11,415 nucleotides of DNA from Anaerolineae bacterium. Its GTDB lineage: Bacteria > Chloroflexota > Anaerolineae > B4-G1 > SLSP01. Below the pieces are notes generated by a model. That model had not been told where the DNA came from. It did no database searches and saw only the letters and a list, made by a program, of their open reading frames with translations. The number at the start of each line of letters is the position of its first letter. Position 1 is the first letter of the stretch. Location: positions 1 through 11,415 of the forward strand of contig JAFGSL010000304.1 in NCBI GenBank assembly GCA_016934645.1, given 5' to 3'. The position numbers were made by a program, and so were the translations under genes. Below, in pieces: positions 1 to 6,629 of the stretch.

Positions 1-102
1 GCGGCGCAACTCCTTTTCCTTGTAACCCTTGTAGCCGGGGATCTTGGCGACTAATTGCTCGAAGCCGCCCATCTGGTCTTTGACTTGCTCAAGCAAACTC
101 AT
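1..102 (-). CDS. N-terminal part of an unidentified small conserved protein (cut by window edge)
   Basis: The minus strand reads 34 codons from an ATG at 102 to the window edge without a stop, beginning MSLLEQVKDQMGGFEQLVAK and continuing with a PGYKGYKEKELRR segment. A perfect Shine-Dalgarno AAGGAGGT lies at 107-114, four bases upstream of the ATG, so the start is secure. The visible part is charged and probably helical, with no signal peptide. It resembles from memory the start of small uncharacterised proteins seen in Chloroflexota genomes, but I cannot name a function. It is divergent from purL, with 385 bases between the starts. The rest of the gene lies outside the window. Confidence 0.8.
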   Translation of the reverse strand, partial: MSLLEQVKDQMGGFEQLVAKIPGYKGYKEKELRR

Positions 103-291
103 TGTTACCTCCTTATACACTTACGGTGATTTAGATTTAGCGTTGGCCGAACTGTATGCTATCTATGTGTCCATTGTAGCACAGAAATGTTTCATAGAAA
201 AGTAACCCTATATTGATACGTGATCGGCCTGCAAAAGTCGCAGTGTGCGTCGCAATATGTGTTGCGGTGTGTGCTATGTACATTAATATAC

Positions 292-319
292 TTGACAATG
301 CCTATCCAAGTAGTATGAT
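292..319 (+). promoter_or_regulatory. Putative sigma70 promoter of purL
   Basis: A perfect -35 hexamer TTGACA (292-297) is followed after 16 bases by TATGAT (314-319), which matches the -10 consensus at five of six positions. Transcription would start near 325, leaving a leader of about 160 bases before the purL GTG. This is the only strong promoter-like pair seen upstream of the plus-strand gene series. The assignment is by consensus only. Confidence 0.6.
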
Positions 320-341
320 GTTCGGGTTTGTGCAATAAAGC

Positions 342-376
342 AATCAGCAATTAGCTGTCAGCCTTCAGCTTTAGCG
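342..376 (+). repeat. Heptamer repeat array, TCAGC type, in the purL leader
   Basis: Five consecutive seven-base units can be read: AATCAGC, AATTAGC, TGTCAGC, CTTCAGC and TTTAGCG. They share a core near (T/A)(T/C)AGC. The array lies just downstream of the putative promoter, so it would be transcribed. Two units of the same type occur at the very right end of the window. Confidence 0.6.
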
Positions 377-464
377 TGTATCAAGACGGCGCAACAACGT
401 TATGCGTATAATGCCTGGTAACAGCATTTGTGTTACGCGCTTCTTTGTTGGTAGCTGACAGCTA
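352..464. repeat. 11-bp inverted repeat in the purL leader
   Basis: TAGCTGTCAGC at 352-362 is the exact reverse complement of GCTGACAGCTA at 454-464. The arms are 91 bases apart. In a transcript from the putative promoter they could pair and close a large loop ending about 24 bases before the purL start. The left arm coincides with the heptamer array, so the pairing may simply reflect a second, inverted piece of the same repeat family. Confidence 0.5.
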
Positions 465-487
465 CGCTCTGTAGCCAGGGGGAGAAA

Positions 488-3466
488 GTGACGCACACAT
501 ATCGCATTGAGGTCTTTTGGCATGGTCAGGACGATGGGCGCGCTGTGGATGTGCTCAGTCAGATTGCCCATCTGGATATCGAGAGTGTGACAGGCGTCCA
601 CATCAGCAACCTCTACTTTCTCCGGGGCGGGCTTACCTCGGAGGAAGTGGAACGCATCGCCACCGAGTTCTTGGTCGATCCTATTGTTGAGGAGTACCGT
701 TGGTTCCCCCCCTCTGGGGGAGTGACCCTCCTTTCATCCCCACCAGTGGGGGGGATAGAGGGGGGGAAGCCCATCGAAGTCGGCTTTCACCCCGGCGTTA
801 CCGATCCCGTTGCCAAGCATTTGCTCCATCGCGCGCATCAGTTGGGCATAAGCGCGCTCGAAGCCGTCGTCACCGGCATACGCTATGTGTTCGATGGCCC
901 TGTTTCCCCTGCCGAATTGCGTCGCATTGCGGAAGAACTGCTGTGCAATCCCGTCATTCAGTCGTACACCCTTGGTCCAATGCGGCCAGAATTCGTCCCT
1001 GACGCCGCGCCGAGTGATGCTGTGGATGTCATCCCCATACGCGAGCTGAATGATGATGCGCTGCAACGCCTGAGCACGGAACGCGTGTTGTTTCTTTCCT
1101 TGGTAGAGATGCAGGCGATCCAGGCTGAATTCCAGGCGCTGGATCGCGATCCCACTGATGTCGAACTGGAAATCCTGGCCCAGACCTGGTCTGAGCACTG
1201 CTTGCACAAGACCTTCAAGGCTGAAATCGATTACACCTGCTACGGCGGTATGCCGCGGGTGTTGCCTGCAGCGGGTGCGGTCAGAGACCGGCCCGAGCAA
1301 GAGTGTACTCATGAAGTTGTACCGAGCCTCATCAGAACGTATCTGCGCACGGCAACCGAGAGGTTGGACAAGCCGTGGGTGCTTTCGGCGTTTGTGGACA
1401 ATGCCGGCATTGTGGCGTTCGATGACGAGTACGAGGTTTCCTTCAAGGTGGAGACGCACAACCACCCCTCGGCGCTGGAGCCGTTCGGCGGAGCAAACAC
1501 GGGTGTCGGCGGCGTGATCCGCGACGTGATGGGCGTCTCCGCGAAGCCTATTGCCAACACGGATGTGCTCTGCTTTGGCCCGCTGGATATGCTTGATGCG
1601 GATGTGCCCTGCGGCACGCTCCACCCACGTCGTATCGCGCGCGGCGTCGTGGCGGGCATTGAGGACTACGGCAACAAGATGGGCATCCCCACTGTCAACG
1701 GGGCGATTTTGTACCACGAGGATTACGTCGCCAACCCGCTGGTTTATTGCGGGTGCGTGGGTATCGCGCCGAAAGGCGTCCACCGTACCGAGGCGCAGCC
1801 CGACGACTTGTGCGTTGCACTCGGCGGGCGCACGGGCCGCGACGGCCTTCACGGTGCGACGTTCTCCTCCGCTGAACTCACGCACGATACCGGCCAAACC
1901 GTGGGCAGTGTCGTCCAGATCGGCGATCCCATCACCGAGAAGGCCGTGCTTGACGCACTCATCGTCGCACGGGACGAGGGCCTGTACACGGCGATCACCG
2001 ACTGCGGTGCGGGTGGCTTTTCGTCCGCCGTTGGCGAAATGGGCAAGGACGTGGGCGTCGACGTAGACTTGCGCGACGTCCCGCTCAAGTATCACGGTCT
2101 GCGTCCGTGGGAGATCTGGCTTTCTGAGGCGCAGGAGCGCATGGTGATCGCCGCGCCGGAAGCCAACCTGTCCCGCCTGCGTGAAATCTGCGCGATCTAC
2201 AACGTCGAAATGACCGTCATTGGTCGTTTTACCGGCGACTGTCGTCTGCGTGTCTGCTATGGCGACAAACTTGCGGCGGACCTCCCGATGGACTTTGTCC
2301 ACGAGGGCTGGCCCCACCTCACGCTCAAGGCAGAGTGGGGAAAGAATCACGAATCACGAATTACACATCACGCATCACGCATCAAGCCTCACGAACCACG
2401 AACCACCCAACCACCCGATGCCCTAACCGCCCTTCTTTTGCAGATGCTTGCTCATCCTGACGTCGCTTCCAAAGAATCCGTCATCCGCCGCTACGACCAC
2501 GAAGTGCAGGGGGCGACGGTGCTGAAGCCGTTGACAGGCGTGATGAACGACGGCCCGGCGGACGCGGCGGTGCTCAAGCCACTGATGACGCAGGGGCAGC
2601 GCGGGATCGCGTTGGGCGTGGGCATCAATCCGTATTATGGCCTGCTTGATCCGTACGCGATGGCCTGGGCGGTGATTGATGAGGCCGTGCGCAACGTCGT
2701 CGCTGTGGGTGCGGATCCCGACAAGATCGCGATTCTCGACAACTTCTGCTGGGGCAGTCCGAGCATCCCAGGACGGCTGGGTGGGCTGGTGCGCGCCGCA
2801 CAGGGCTGTCACGATGCGGCGCTGGCCTACGGGACGCCCTTTATCTCCGGCAAGGACAGCCTCAACAATGAGTTCGTAGATGCGCATGGCGACAAGCGTG
2901 CGATTCCACCGATGTTGCTGATTTCGGCGTTGGGCATTGTGCCGGACGTGCGCTGTACTGTGACGAGCGACCTGAAGCGGCCCGGCGACCGGCTGTATCT
3001 CATTAGCGCGACGCGGGATGAGCTTGGTGGCTCGCTCTACGAACGACTGACCGGCGAAACGGACGGTGCTCTTCCTGCGCCCGTGTCGGACGCCATCGAG
3101 ACGTTCCGTGCGTTGCACCGGGCGATACAGGCGGGATTGGTCGCTGCTGCGCACGACTGCTCCGAGGGTGGCGTAGCGGTCACTGCTGCCGAGATGTGCG
3201 TCGGCGGGCGACTTGGGCTGGAGTTGACACTGCCGGGAGACGCTGTGACTGCCCTGTTCGCCGAGAGTAGCGCGCGTTTCCTCGTCGAAGTTACGCCGGA
3301 GCACGCCACAGACTTTGAGCAGGCACTTGCCGGGCGTCCGTGTGTGGACATCGGTGTAGTGACGGAGCCGGCAGTGCTCCGTATCGTGGGCGCGCAAGGT
3401 AAAGTATGGGTCGAACGCGAGGTCAGTGCCCTGGTAGCGGCGTGGCAGACAACAGAGGTCGTTTGA
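488..3466 (+). CDS. purL: Phosphoribosylformylglycinamidine synthase, PurS-PurL type synthetase subunit
   Basis: This 992-residue protein is the ATP-dependent synthetase part of FGAM synthase (FGAR + ATP + ammonia to FGAM), acting in the cytosol with PurQ. Residues 1-75 and about 95-165 are two PurS-like halves. A linker region follows, then WSEHCLHKTF (234-243), ETHNHP (322-327) with the FGGANTGVGGVIRD segment, GGRTGRDG (446-453), and DCGAGGFSS (505-513). The second half has YDHEVQG, SGKDS (787-791) and HDCSEGG (889-895). There is no fused glutaminase domain; PurQ is encoded at 5787. The start is GTG at 488 with an AGGGGGAG ribosome site just before it. Two repetitive insertions interrupt poorly conserved linkers in frame: residues 74-93 (palindromic repeat) and 620-640 (heptamer array). 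All recognised catalytic motifs are intact, so I take the gene to be functional. Long antisense ORFs here are shadows. Confidence 0.96.
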   Translation: MTHTYRIEVFWHGQDDGRAVDVLSQIAHLDIESVTGVHISNLYFLRGGLTSEEVERIATEFLVDPIVEEYRWFPPSGGVTLLSSPPVGGIEGGKPIEVGFHPGVTDPVAKHLLHRAHQLGISALEAVVTGIRYVFDGPVSPAELRRIAEELLCNPVIQSYTLGPMRPEFVPDAAPSDAVDVIPIRELNDDALQRLSTERVLFLSLVEMQAIQAEFQALDRDPTDVELEILAQTWSEHCLHKTFKAEIDYTCYGGMPRVLPAAGAVRDRPEQECTHEVVPSLIRTYLRTATERLDKPWVLSAFVDNAGIVAFDDEYEVSFKVETHNHPSALEPFGGANTGVGGVIRDVMGVSAKPIANTDVLCFGPLDMLDADVPCGTLHPRRIARGVVAGIEDYGNKMGIPTVNGAILYHEDYVANPLVYCGCVGIAPKGVHRTEAQPDDLCVALGGRTGRDGLHGATFSSAELTHDTGQTVGSVVQIGDPITEKAVLDALIVARDEGLYTAITDCGAGGFSSAVGEMGKDVGVDVDLRDVPLKYHGLRPWEIWLSEAQERMVIAAPEANLSRLREICAIYNVEMTVIGRFTGDCRLRVCYGDKLAADLPMDFVHEGWPHLTLKAEWGKNHESRITHHASRIKPHEPRTTQPPDALTALLLQMLAHPDVASKESVIRRYDHEVQGATVLKPLTGVMNDGPADAAVLKPLMTQGQRGIALGVGINPYYGLLDPYAMAWAVIDEAVRNVVAVGADPDKIAILDNFCWGSPSIPGRLGGLVRAAQGCHDAALAYGTPFISGKDSLNNEFVDAHGDKRAIPPMLLISALGIVPDVRCTVTSDLKRPGDRLYLISATRDELGGSLYERLTGETDGALPAPVSDAIETFRALHRAIQAGLVAAAHDCSEGGVAVTAAEMCVGGRLGLELTLPGDAVTALFAESSARFLVEVTPEHATDFEQALAGRPCVDIGVVTEPAVLRIVGAQGKVWVEREVSALVAAWQTTEVV
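706..766 (+). repeat. Palindromic C-run/G-run repeat inside purL (copy 1)
   Basis: This 61-base low-complexity element encodes PPSGGVTLLSSPPVGGIEGG between the two PurS-like halves. Outer arms CCCCCCCTCT (706-715) and AGAGGGGGGG (757-766) are exact reverse complements. Inside are two hairpins: CCCCC-TCT-GGGGG (708-720) and CCCCAC-CA-GTGGGG (738-751). Bases 726-766 match 6124-6164 in purQ at about 36 of 41 positions, and both copies are read in the same frame as LSSPPVGG. Confidence 0.85.
2344..2406 (+). repeat. Nine-unit heptamer array inside purL
   Basis: Nine consecutive seven-base units read GAATCAC, GAATCAC, GAATTAC, ACATCAC, GCATCAC, GCATCAA, GCCTCAC, GAACCAC and GAACCAC. The 63 bases equal 21 codons, so the frame is kept. 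Three heptamers make seven codons, giving a seven-residue periodicity (HESRITH, HASRIKP, HEPRTTQ). The array lies between the two synthetase halves, just before the conserved ASKESVIRRYDHEVQG segment. Similar heptanucleotide tandem repeats are known in cyanobacterial genomes, usually between genes. Confidence 0.85.
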
Positions 3467-3527
3467 GAAGTCAGGAAAGCGTGTAAATTCTGGACGCATT
3501 TTATCTGTCATTGGATGAGGGGAAAGT

Positions 3528-4208
3528 ATGCAAAGAAACCATAGTTTGGGTTGGATCGTGTTATTGGTAGGGATACTGGCGTTTATCCTGGTTCCTTTTA
3601 CGCTGTTTGGAGAGGCCATTGAGGTGTGGACGCACAATTTTCTCGAGGTCGCTTCCAACCAGACTGGGAAGGTGGCGCTGGTGCTGGCACTGTTGTTGGG
3701 CGGCGACATTGTGCTACCGGTGCCTTCCAGCATCGCCAGTACTGCCGCCGGTTTTGTGCTCGGCTTCCTGCGCGGTCTCTTGACCTCCTGGGTAGGGATG
3801 ACGGTCAGTTGCATGCTCGGTTTTGTGCTCGCATCCAAGATGGGCCATCCGATAGCCAGCCGTCTGGTCGGCGAGAAAGAATTGGCGCGACTTGCTAACC
3901 TCGAACGGCGCTTTGGCAACTGGGTCCTCATCGTCGCGCGTCCGGTTCCGGTCTTGGCAGAAGCCTCGATACTGTTTGCGGGGATCGCACGGATTCCATT
4001 TGGCCGTTTTATGCTGCTTACAACCCTCTCGAACCTGGGGATCTCGGCAGTCTATGCGGCGGTAGGCGCGTTCTCATCCAACCTCAACTCTTTTTTGTTG
4101 GCTTTCTTTGGCGCAATATTGATCCCTGGCGTTGCAATGTGGCTGATGAACCGCGTCGCCGCTCCGGCTGCCGAGGAACACTATTCAGACATCGGAGGAA
4201 GTGTGTGA
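3528..4208 (+). CDS. VTT/DedA-type (SNARE-associated) integral membrane protein
   Basis: The 226-residue product has about six hydrophobic segments, near residues 8-28, 48-65, 70-102 (probably two passes), 131-155, 161-182 and 186-206. The PVPSSIASTAAGFVLG segment and the later VARPVPVLAEASILFAGIARIPFGRF segment, with an Arg-x-x-Pro and a downstream Gly, match the VTT domain shared by DedA, TVP38 and TMEM41 proteins. Some DedA relatives move polyprenyl phosphate lipids across the membrane; which substrate applies here is unknown. The start ATG is supported by GAGGGGA at 3517-3523. The gene follows purL by 61 bases and stops one base before the methyltransferase start, so co-transcription is likely. 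The C-terminal 15 residues look like a short hydrophilic tail. Confidence 0.82.
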   Translation: MQRNHSLGWIVLLVGILAFILVPFTLFGEAIEVWTHNFLEVASNQTGKVALVLALLLGGDIVLPVPSSIASTAAGFVLGFLRGLLTSWVGMTVSCMLGFVLASKMGHPIASRLVGEKELARLANLERRFGNWVLIVARPVPVLAEASILFAGIARIPFGRFMLLTTLSNLGISAVYAAVGAFSSNLNSFLLAFFGAILIPGVAMWLMNRVAAPAAEEHYSDIGGSV

Positions 4209-4209
4209 T

Positions 4210-4767
4210 ATGACCACTATGGACAAAGGGCAACAGCAGATGATCGACAGCCCTATGCGGCAGCTTTTCCAGAGCTATTACGAGTTCGGCGTCATTCGCC
4301 GCCAACTACGTCGGAGTCAGATTCAACTTCAGGGCAAGGCGGTTCTGGATGCTGGATGTGCTTCTGGCTATAGTACCCAGGTGATCGCGCGTATGTTTCG
4401 TCCAGCCTCGCTCTATGCTTTCGATTTGATGCCTGAACAGATCGAGCGCGCGCGCCAGCGTGGGGTGGAGGCGAATTTCTTCGTTGGCGACATCGCGACA
4501 ATGGAATTGCCGGACGCGCAATTTGATGCCGCGTTTACTTTTGGTGTCTTTCACCACGTGCCGGTTTGGACGGAAGCCGTCGCCGAGGTGTACCGGGTGT
4601 TGAAGCCCGGCGGTGTATTGGTCGGCGGTGAAATGCGCCGGACTAAAGATGGTGCGTTCACGTGGGCGCAATTCGCGCAAGATTTGGCTGCGGCTGGATT
4701 CCATATGCGACAGAGTCAGGGGATTTATTTTGGTTACTTTGTGAGCTTTGTGTGTCAAAGAGTGTGA
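4210..4767 (+). CDS. Class I SAM-dependent methyltransferase (Methyltransf_11 type)
   Basis: This is a compact 185-residue Rossmann-type methyltransferase. Motif I is VLDAGCASGYST (45-56). It is followed by the acidic post-I position in AFDLMPEQIERAR (70-82), then VGDIATMELP, the FDAAFTFGVFHHV motif (105-117) and YRVLKPGGVLVGGEM (128-142). The target substrate is not evident. I chose ATG 4210 because GGAGGA at 4194-4199 is 10 bases upstream. An in-frame GTG at 4201 would sit almost on top of that SD, and ATG 4219 is another option. The start is one base after the stop of the membrane protein gene, which suggests translational coupling. It is short at both ends compared with UbiE-type enzymes. 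Confidence 0.85.
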   Translation: MTTMDKGQQQMIDSPMRQLFQSYYEFGVIRRQLRRSQIQLQGKAVLDAGCASGYSTQVIARMFRPASLYAFDLMPEQIERARQRGVEANFFVGDIATMELPDAQFDAAFTFGVFHHVPVWTEAVAEVYRVLKPGGVLVGGEMRRTKDGAFTWAQFAQDLAAAGFHMRQSQGIYFGYFVSFVCQRV

Positions 4768-4798
4768 CCAAGTAGGGCGCTTGCGGAGAGACAAAACG

Positions 4799-5230
4799 AT
4801 GTGTGTTGAATTGATCTGTACACTATCTGATTTCCACCCGGCTTCTGCATCCCACGTGCACTGGCTGGATTGGGAGCAGGATTTTGCACTGGCGCAGGCA
4901 TTCTGGCCTCCTGATCTTCCGCTGACGCCCGAAATCTGGGCCGAAGCGCGCGATTTGGGCTATCATTACTGCGCCATCGTCGAAGATGGGCAGATTGCGT
5001 CCATAGCGGCTGAGTATCGTTGTGTGGATGACGCCTGGATGGTTGCTGCGGTCGGGACGGCTCCCGCTTTTCGGCGGTGTGGGTATGCAAAAGCCGTCGT
5101 CTCGTTTGTCACACAGGGGATTCTGGACGCCGGGCGCGTCGCATTTTGCCAGACGCGCGAGGATAACCTGCCGATGATCCGCACGGCGGAGAGTGTGGGA
5201 TTTCGGATCACTAAAACCATGAGAGGATGA
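4799..5230 (+). CDS. GNAT-family N-acetyltransferase
   Basis: The 143-residue product has the core of a GNAT fold: a strand pair around CAIVEDGQIASIAAEYR (58-74), then the acetyl-CoA binding motif A in VGTAPAFRRCGYAKAVV (85-101) with the R-x-x-G-x-A pattern. The C-terminal QTREDNLPMIRTAESVGF helix-turn (118-135) is typical, with the Asn that often precedes the last helix. The substrate is unknown. ATG 4799 is preferred because GGAGAG lies at 4785-4790; an earlier in-frame GTG at 4748 would overlap the methyltransferase end and adds residues without homology. The gene ends at the start region of the next acetyltransferase, so the two are probably co-translated. Confidence 0.8.
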   Translation: MCVELICTLSDFHPASASHVHWLDWEQDFALAQAFWPPDLPLTPEIWAEARDLGYHYCAIVEDGQIASIAAEYRCVDDAWMVAAVGTAPAFRRCGYAKAVVSFVTQGILDAGRVAFCQTREDNLPMIRTAESVGFRITKTMRG

Positions 5231-5232
5231 TC

Positions 5233-5790
5233 ATGCGTATCGTGGATTTACCCGCTGATGACGCGGATATGATGCATCAGGCTGCGACTCTACTCGTCGA
5301 AGGCTTCAAAGAGCACTGGCCCAACGGATGGCCCACTATGGATGCCGCGCTGGAAGAAGTGCACGAGGCACTAGAGTCTGGGAAGATCTGCCGTGTTGCG
5401 CTGGATGATCAGGGCAAAGTGCTGGGTTGGATCGGTGGTCTGCCTGGGTATGACGGAAATGCGTGGGAACTTCACCCGCTCATCGTACATCCATCGCGCC
5501 AGGGACAGGGCATCGGGCGCGCCCTGGTGATGGATTTGGAAGAACAAGTACGGGCGCGGGGCGGTTTGACGATTCATCTGGGGACGGACGACGAAGACAA
5601 TATGACGTCACTGAGTCAGGTTGATTTATACGAAAATACCTGGGAGCATATCGCCAACATCTGTAATTTGAAGGAACATCCCTACGAATTCTACCAAAAG
5701 ATGGGCTTCACCATCGTCGGTGTGCTTCCCGATGCAAACGGGTGGGGCAAGCCGGATATTATGATGGCGAAACGGGTAGGCAAAAAATGA
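5233..5790 (+). CDS. aac(6'): Aminoglycoside 6'-N-acetyltransferase-like GNAT, AAC(6')-Ii type
   Basis: The 185-residue protein closely matches what I remember of AAC(6')-Ii of Enterococcus faecium (about 182 residues) along its length. Shared segments include WELHPLIV (78-85), the acetyl-CoA motif with RQGQGIG (89-95), LTIHLGTDD (112-120), SLSQVDLYE (126-134), NLKEHPYEFYQKMGF (145-159) and IVGVLPDANGWGKPDI (161-176). That family transfers acetyl from acetyl-CoA to the 6'-amine of aminoglycosides and may have other natural substrates. I chose ATG 5233 because GAGAGG (5221-5226) is six bases away; ATG 5227 is the alternative and overlaps the previous stop as ATGA. The stop overlaps the purQ start as ATGA. 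Whether it confers resistance cannot be read from sequence. Confidence 0.85.
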   Translation: MRIVDLPADDADMMHQAATLLVEGFKEHWPNGWPTMDAALEEVHEALESGKICRVALDDQGKVLGWIGGLPGYDGNAWELHPLIVHPSRQGQGIGRALVMDLEEQVRARGGLTIHLGTDDEDNMTSLSQVDLYENTWEHIANICNLKEHPYEFYQKMGFTIVGVLPDANGWGKPDIMMAKRVGKK

Positions 5791-6596
5791 CGATGAAGCC
5801 TCAAGTTCTCATTCTTCAAGCGACAGGCACGAACCGTGACCCGGATGCGGCGGCGGCGATCGAATTGGCAGGCGGTGTACCGACTGTGTTGCACATCAAC
5901 GCGTTGCATGCTAGTCCCGCGCATCTGCACGATTATCAGATTCTCGTGCTGCCGGGTGGGTTCTCCTATGGTGATGCACTCGGCGCTGGGCGGCTACTCG
6001 CGGCGGACATGCGATGGCTGTTCCAGGAGGAACTGGCGCGTTTTGTGGATGCGGGCAAACCGGTGATTGGCATCTGTAACGGTTTCCAGGCGCTCGTGAA
6101 AAGTGGGTGGTTGCCGGGAGCGCCCCCCCTTTCATCCCCCCCGGTGGGGGGGACAGAGAGGGGGAGAGCGACACTCACACGCAATGCTTCCAACCGCTTC
6201 GAGTGTCGTTGGGTATGGCTGGAACCCAATCCCGATAGCGTGTGTGTCTTCACGCGCGGACTGACGGAGCGCATCTATTGTCCGGTGGCCCACGGCGAGG
6301 GGCGTTTCGTCCCCCGCGACGAGGCCGTGCTGGCGGATTTGCGCGCCAACGGGCAGATTGTCGTCACGTACACCACCGCTGATGGTAACGGCCCGGTGGA
6401 TTATCCCGCCAATCCCAACGGCTCTACCGCCGACATCGCCGGTGTGTGCAATCCCCAGGGCACCGTCTTTGGCCTGATGCCGCATCCCGAGGACCATATC
6501 TTCCCGCAGCAGCATCCGCGCTACACCCGCGAAGAACGCGGCAATCTGGGTTTAAGTCTGTTTGTGCAAGGGCTGCGATATGCCGCTGAGATTTGA
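5787..6596 (+). CDS. purQ: Phosphoribosylformylglycinamidine synthase, glutaminase subunit PurQ
   Basis: This 269-residue class I glutamine amidotransferase supplies ammonia from glutamine to PurL. The oxyanion region is PGGFSYGD (56-63), the nucleophile is Cys97 in GICNGFQ, followed by VAHGEGRF (167-174), and the catalytic His233 and Glu235 lie in MPHPEDH. The start ATG at 5787 overlaps the stop of the acetyltransferase as ATGA; ATG 5793 is a possible alternative. An in-frame upstream ATG at 5742 lies inside the previous gene and adds residues foreign to the family. Between LPG (109-111) and LTRNAS (130-135), where relatives run almost directly on, there are about 16 extra residues encoded by the palindromic repeat at 6123-6164. 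The catalytic residues are intact, so activity is expected. It lies 2.3 kb from purL rather than next to it. Confidence 0.95.
   Translation: MTMKPQVLILQATGTNRDPDAAAAIELAGGVPTVLHINALHASPAHLHDYQILVLPGGFSYGDALGAGRLLAADMRWLFQEELARFVDAGKPVIGICNGFQALVKSGWLPGAPPLSSPPVGGTERGRATLTRNASNRFECRWVWLEPNPDSVCVFTRGLTERIYCPVAHGEGRFVPRDEAVLADLRANGQIVVTYTTADGNGPVDYPANPNGSTADIAGVCNPQGTVFGLMPHPEDHIFPQQHPRYTREERGNLGLSLFVQGLRYAAEI
6123..6164 (+). repeat. Palindromic C-run/G-run repeat inside purQ (copy 2)
   Basis: This 42-base element is a second copy of the repeat in purL. Seven C (6136-6142) and seven G (6146-6152) form a perfect stem around GGT. Outer runs of C (6125-6129) and G (6160-6164) can pair as well. It encodes PPLSSPPVGGTERG, in the same frame as the purL copy, and lies about 26 bases after the codons of the conserved nucleophile motif. 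About 36 of 41 bases match copy 1. Confidence 0.85.
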
Positions 6597-6629
6597 TGTC
6601 GCACGGCAATCTTATGCAAAGGTGAATTC

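Larger units (their letters stand above)
103..487. other. Divergent intergenic region between the edge gene and purL
   Basis: This 385-base gene-free stretch is more AT-rich than the flanking genes. It holds the SD of the left gene, a sigma70-like promoter towards purL (292-319), a five-unit heptamer array (342-376) and an inverted repeat around the latter (arms 352-362 and 454-464). The ORF that can be read on the minus strand at 371-601 runs into purL and has no coding features. No purine operator or riboswitch fold was recognised. Confidence 0.7.

Noticed and set aside
734..2350. 538-codon open frame on the minus strand opposite purL
   Set aside because: It lies fully antisense to a gene with clear PurL motifs, has no recognisable domain, and is expected from GC-rich codon use.
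2344..2406. CRISPR-like array
   Set aside because: The units are seven bases with no spacers, so it is a tandem heptamer array.
2423..3931. 502-codon open frame on the minus strand
   Set aside because: It spans the end of purL and half of the membrane protein gene in antisense and shows no domain or ribosome site.
4748..4798. GTG 4748 as the start of the first acetyltransferase
   Set aside because: It overlaps the methyltransferase end and adds residues with no homology, while ATG 4799 has GGAGAG at suitable spacing.
5742..5786. Upstream ATG 5742 as the purQ start
   Set aside because: The added residues lie inside the acetyltransferase gene and are foreign to PurQ; ATG 5787 overlaps the stop as ATGA and starts at the family N-terminus.
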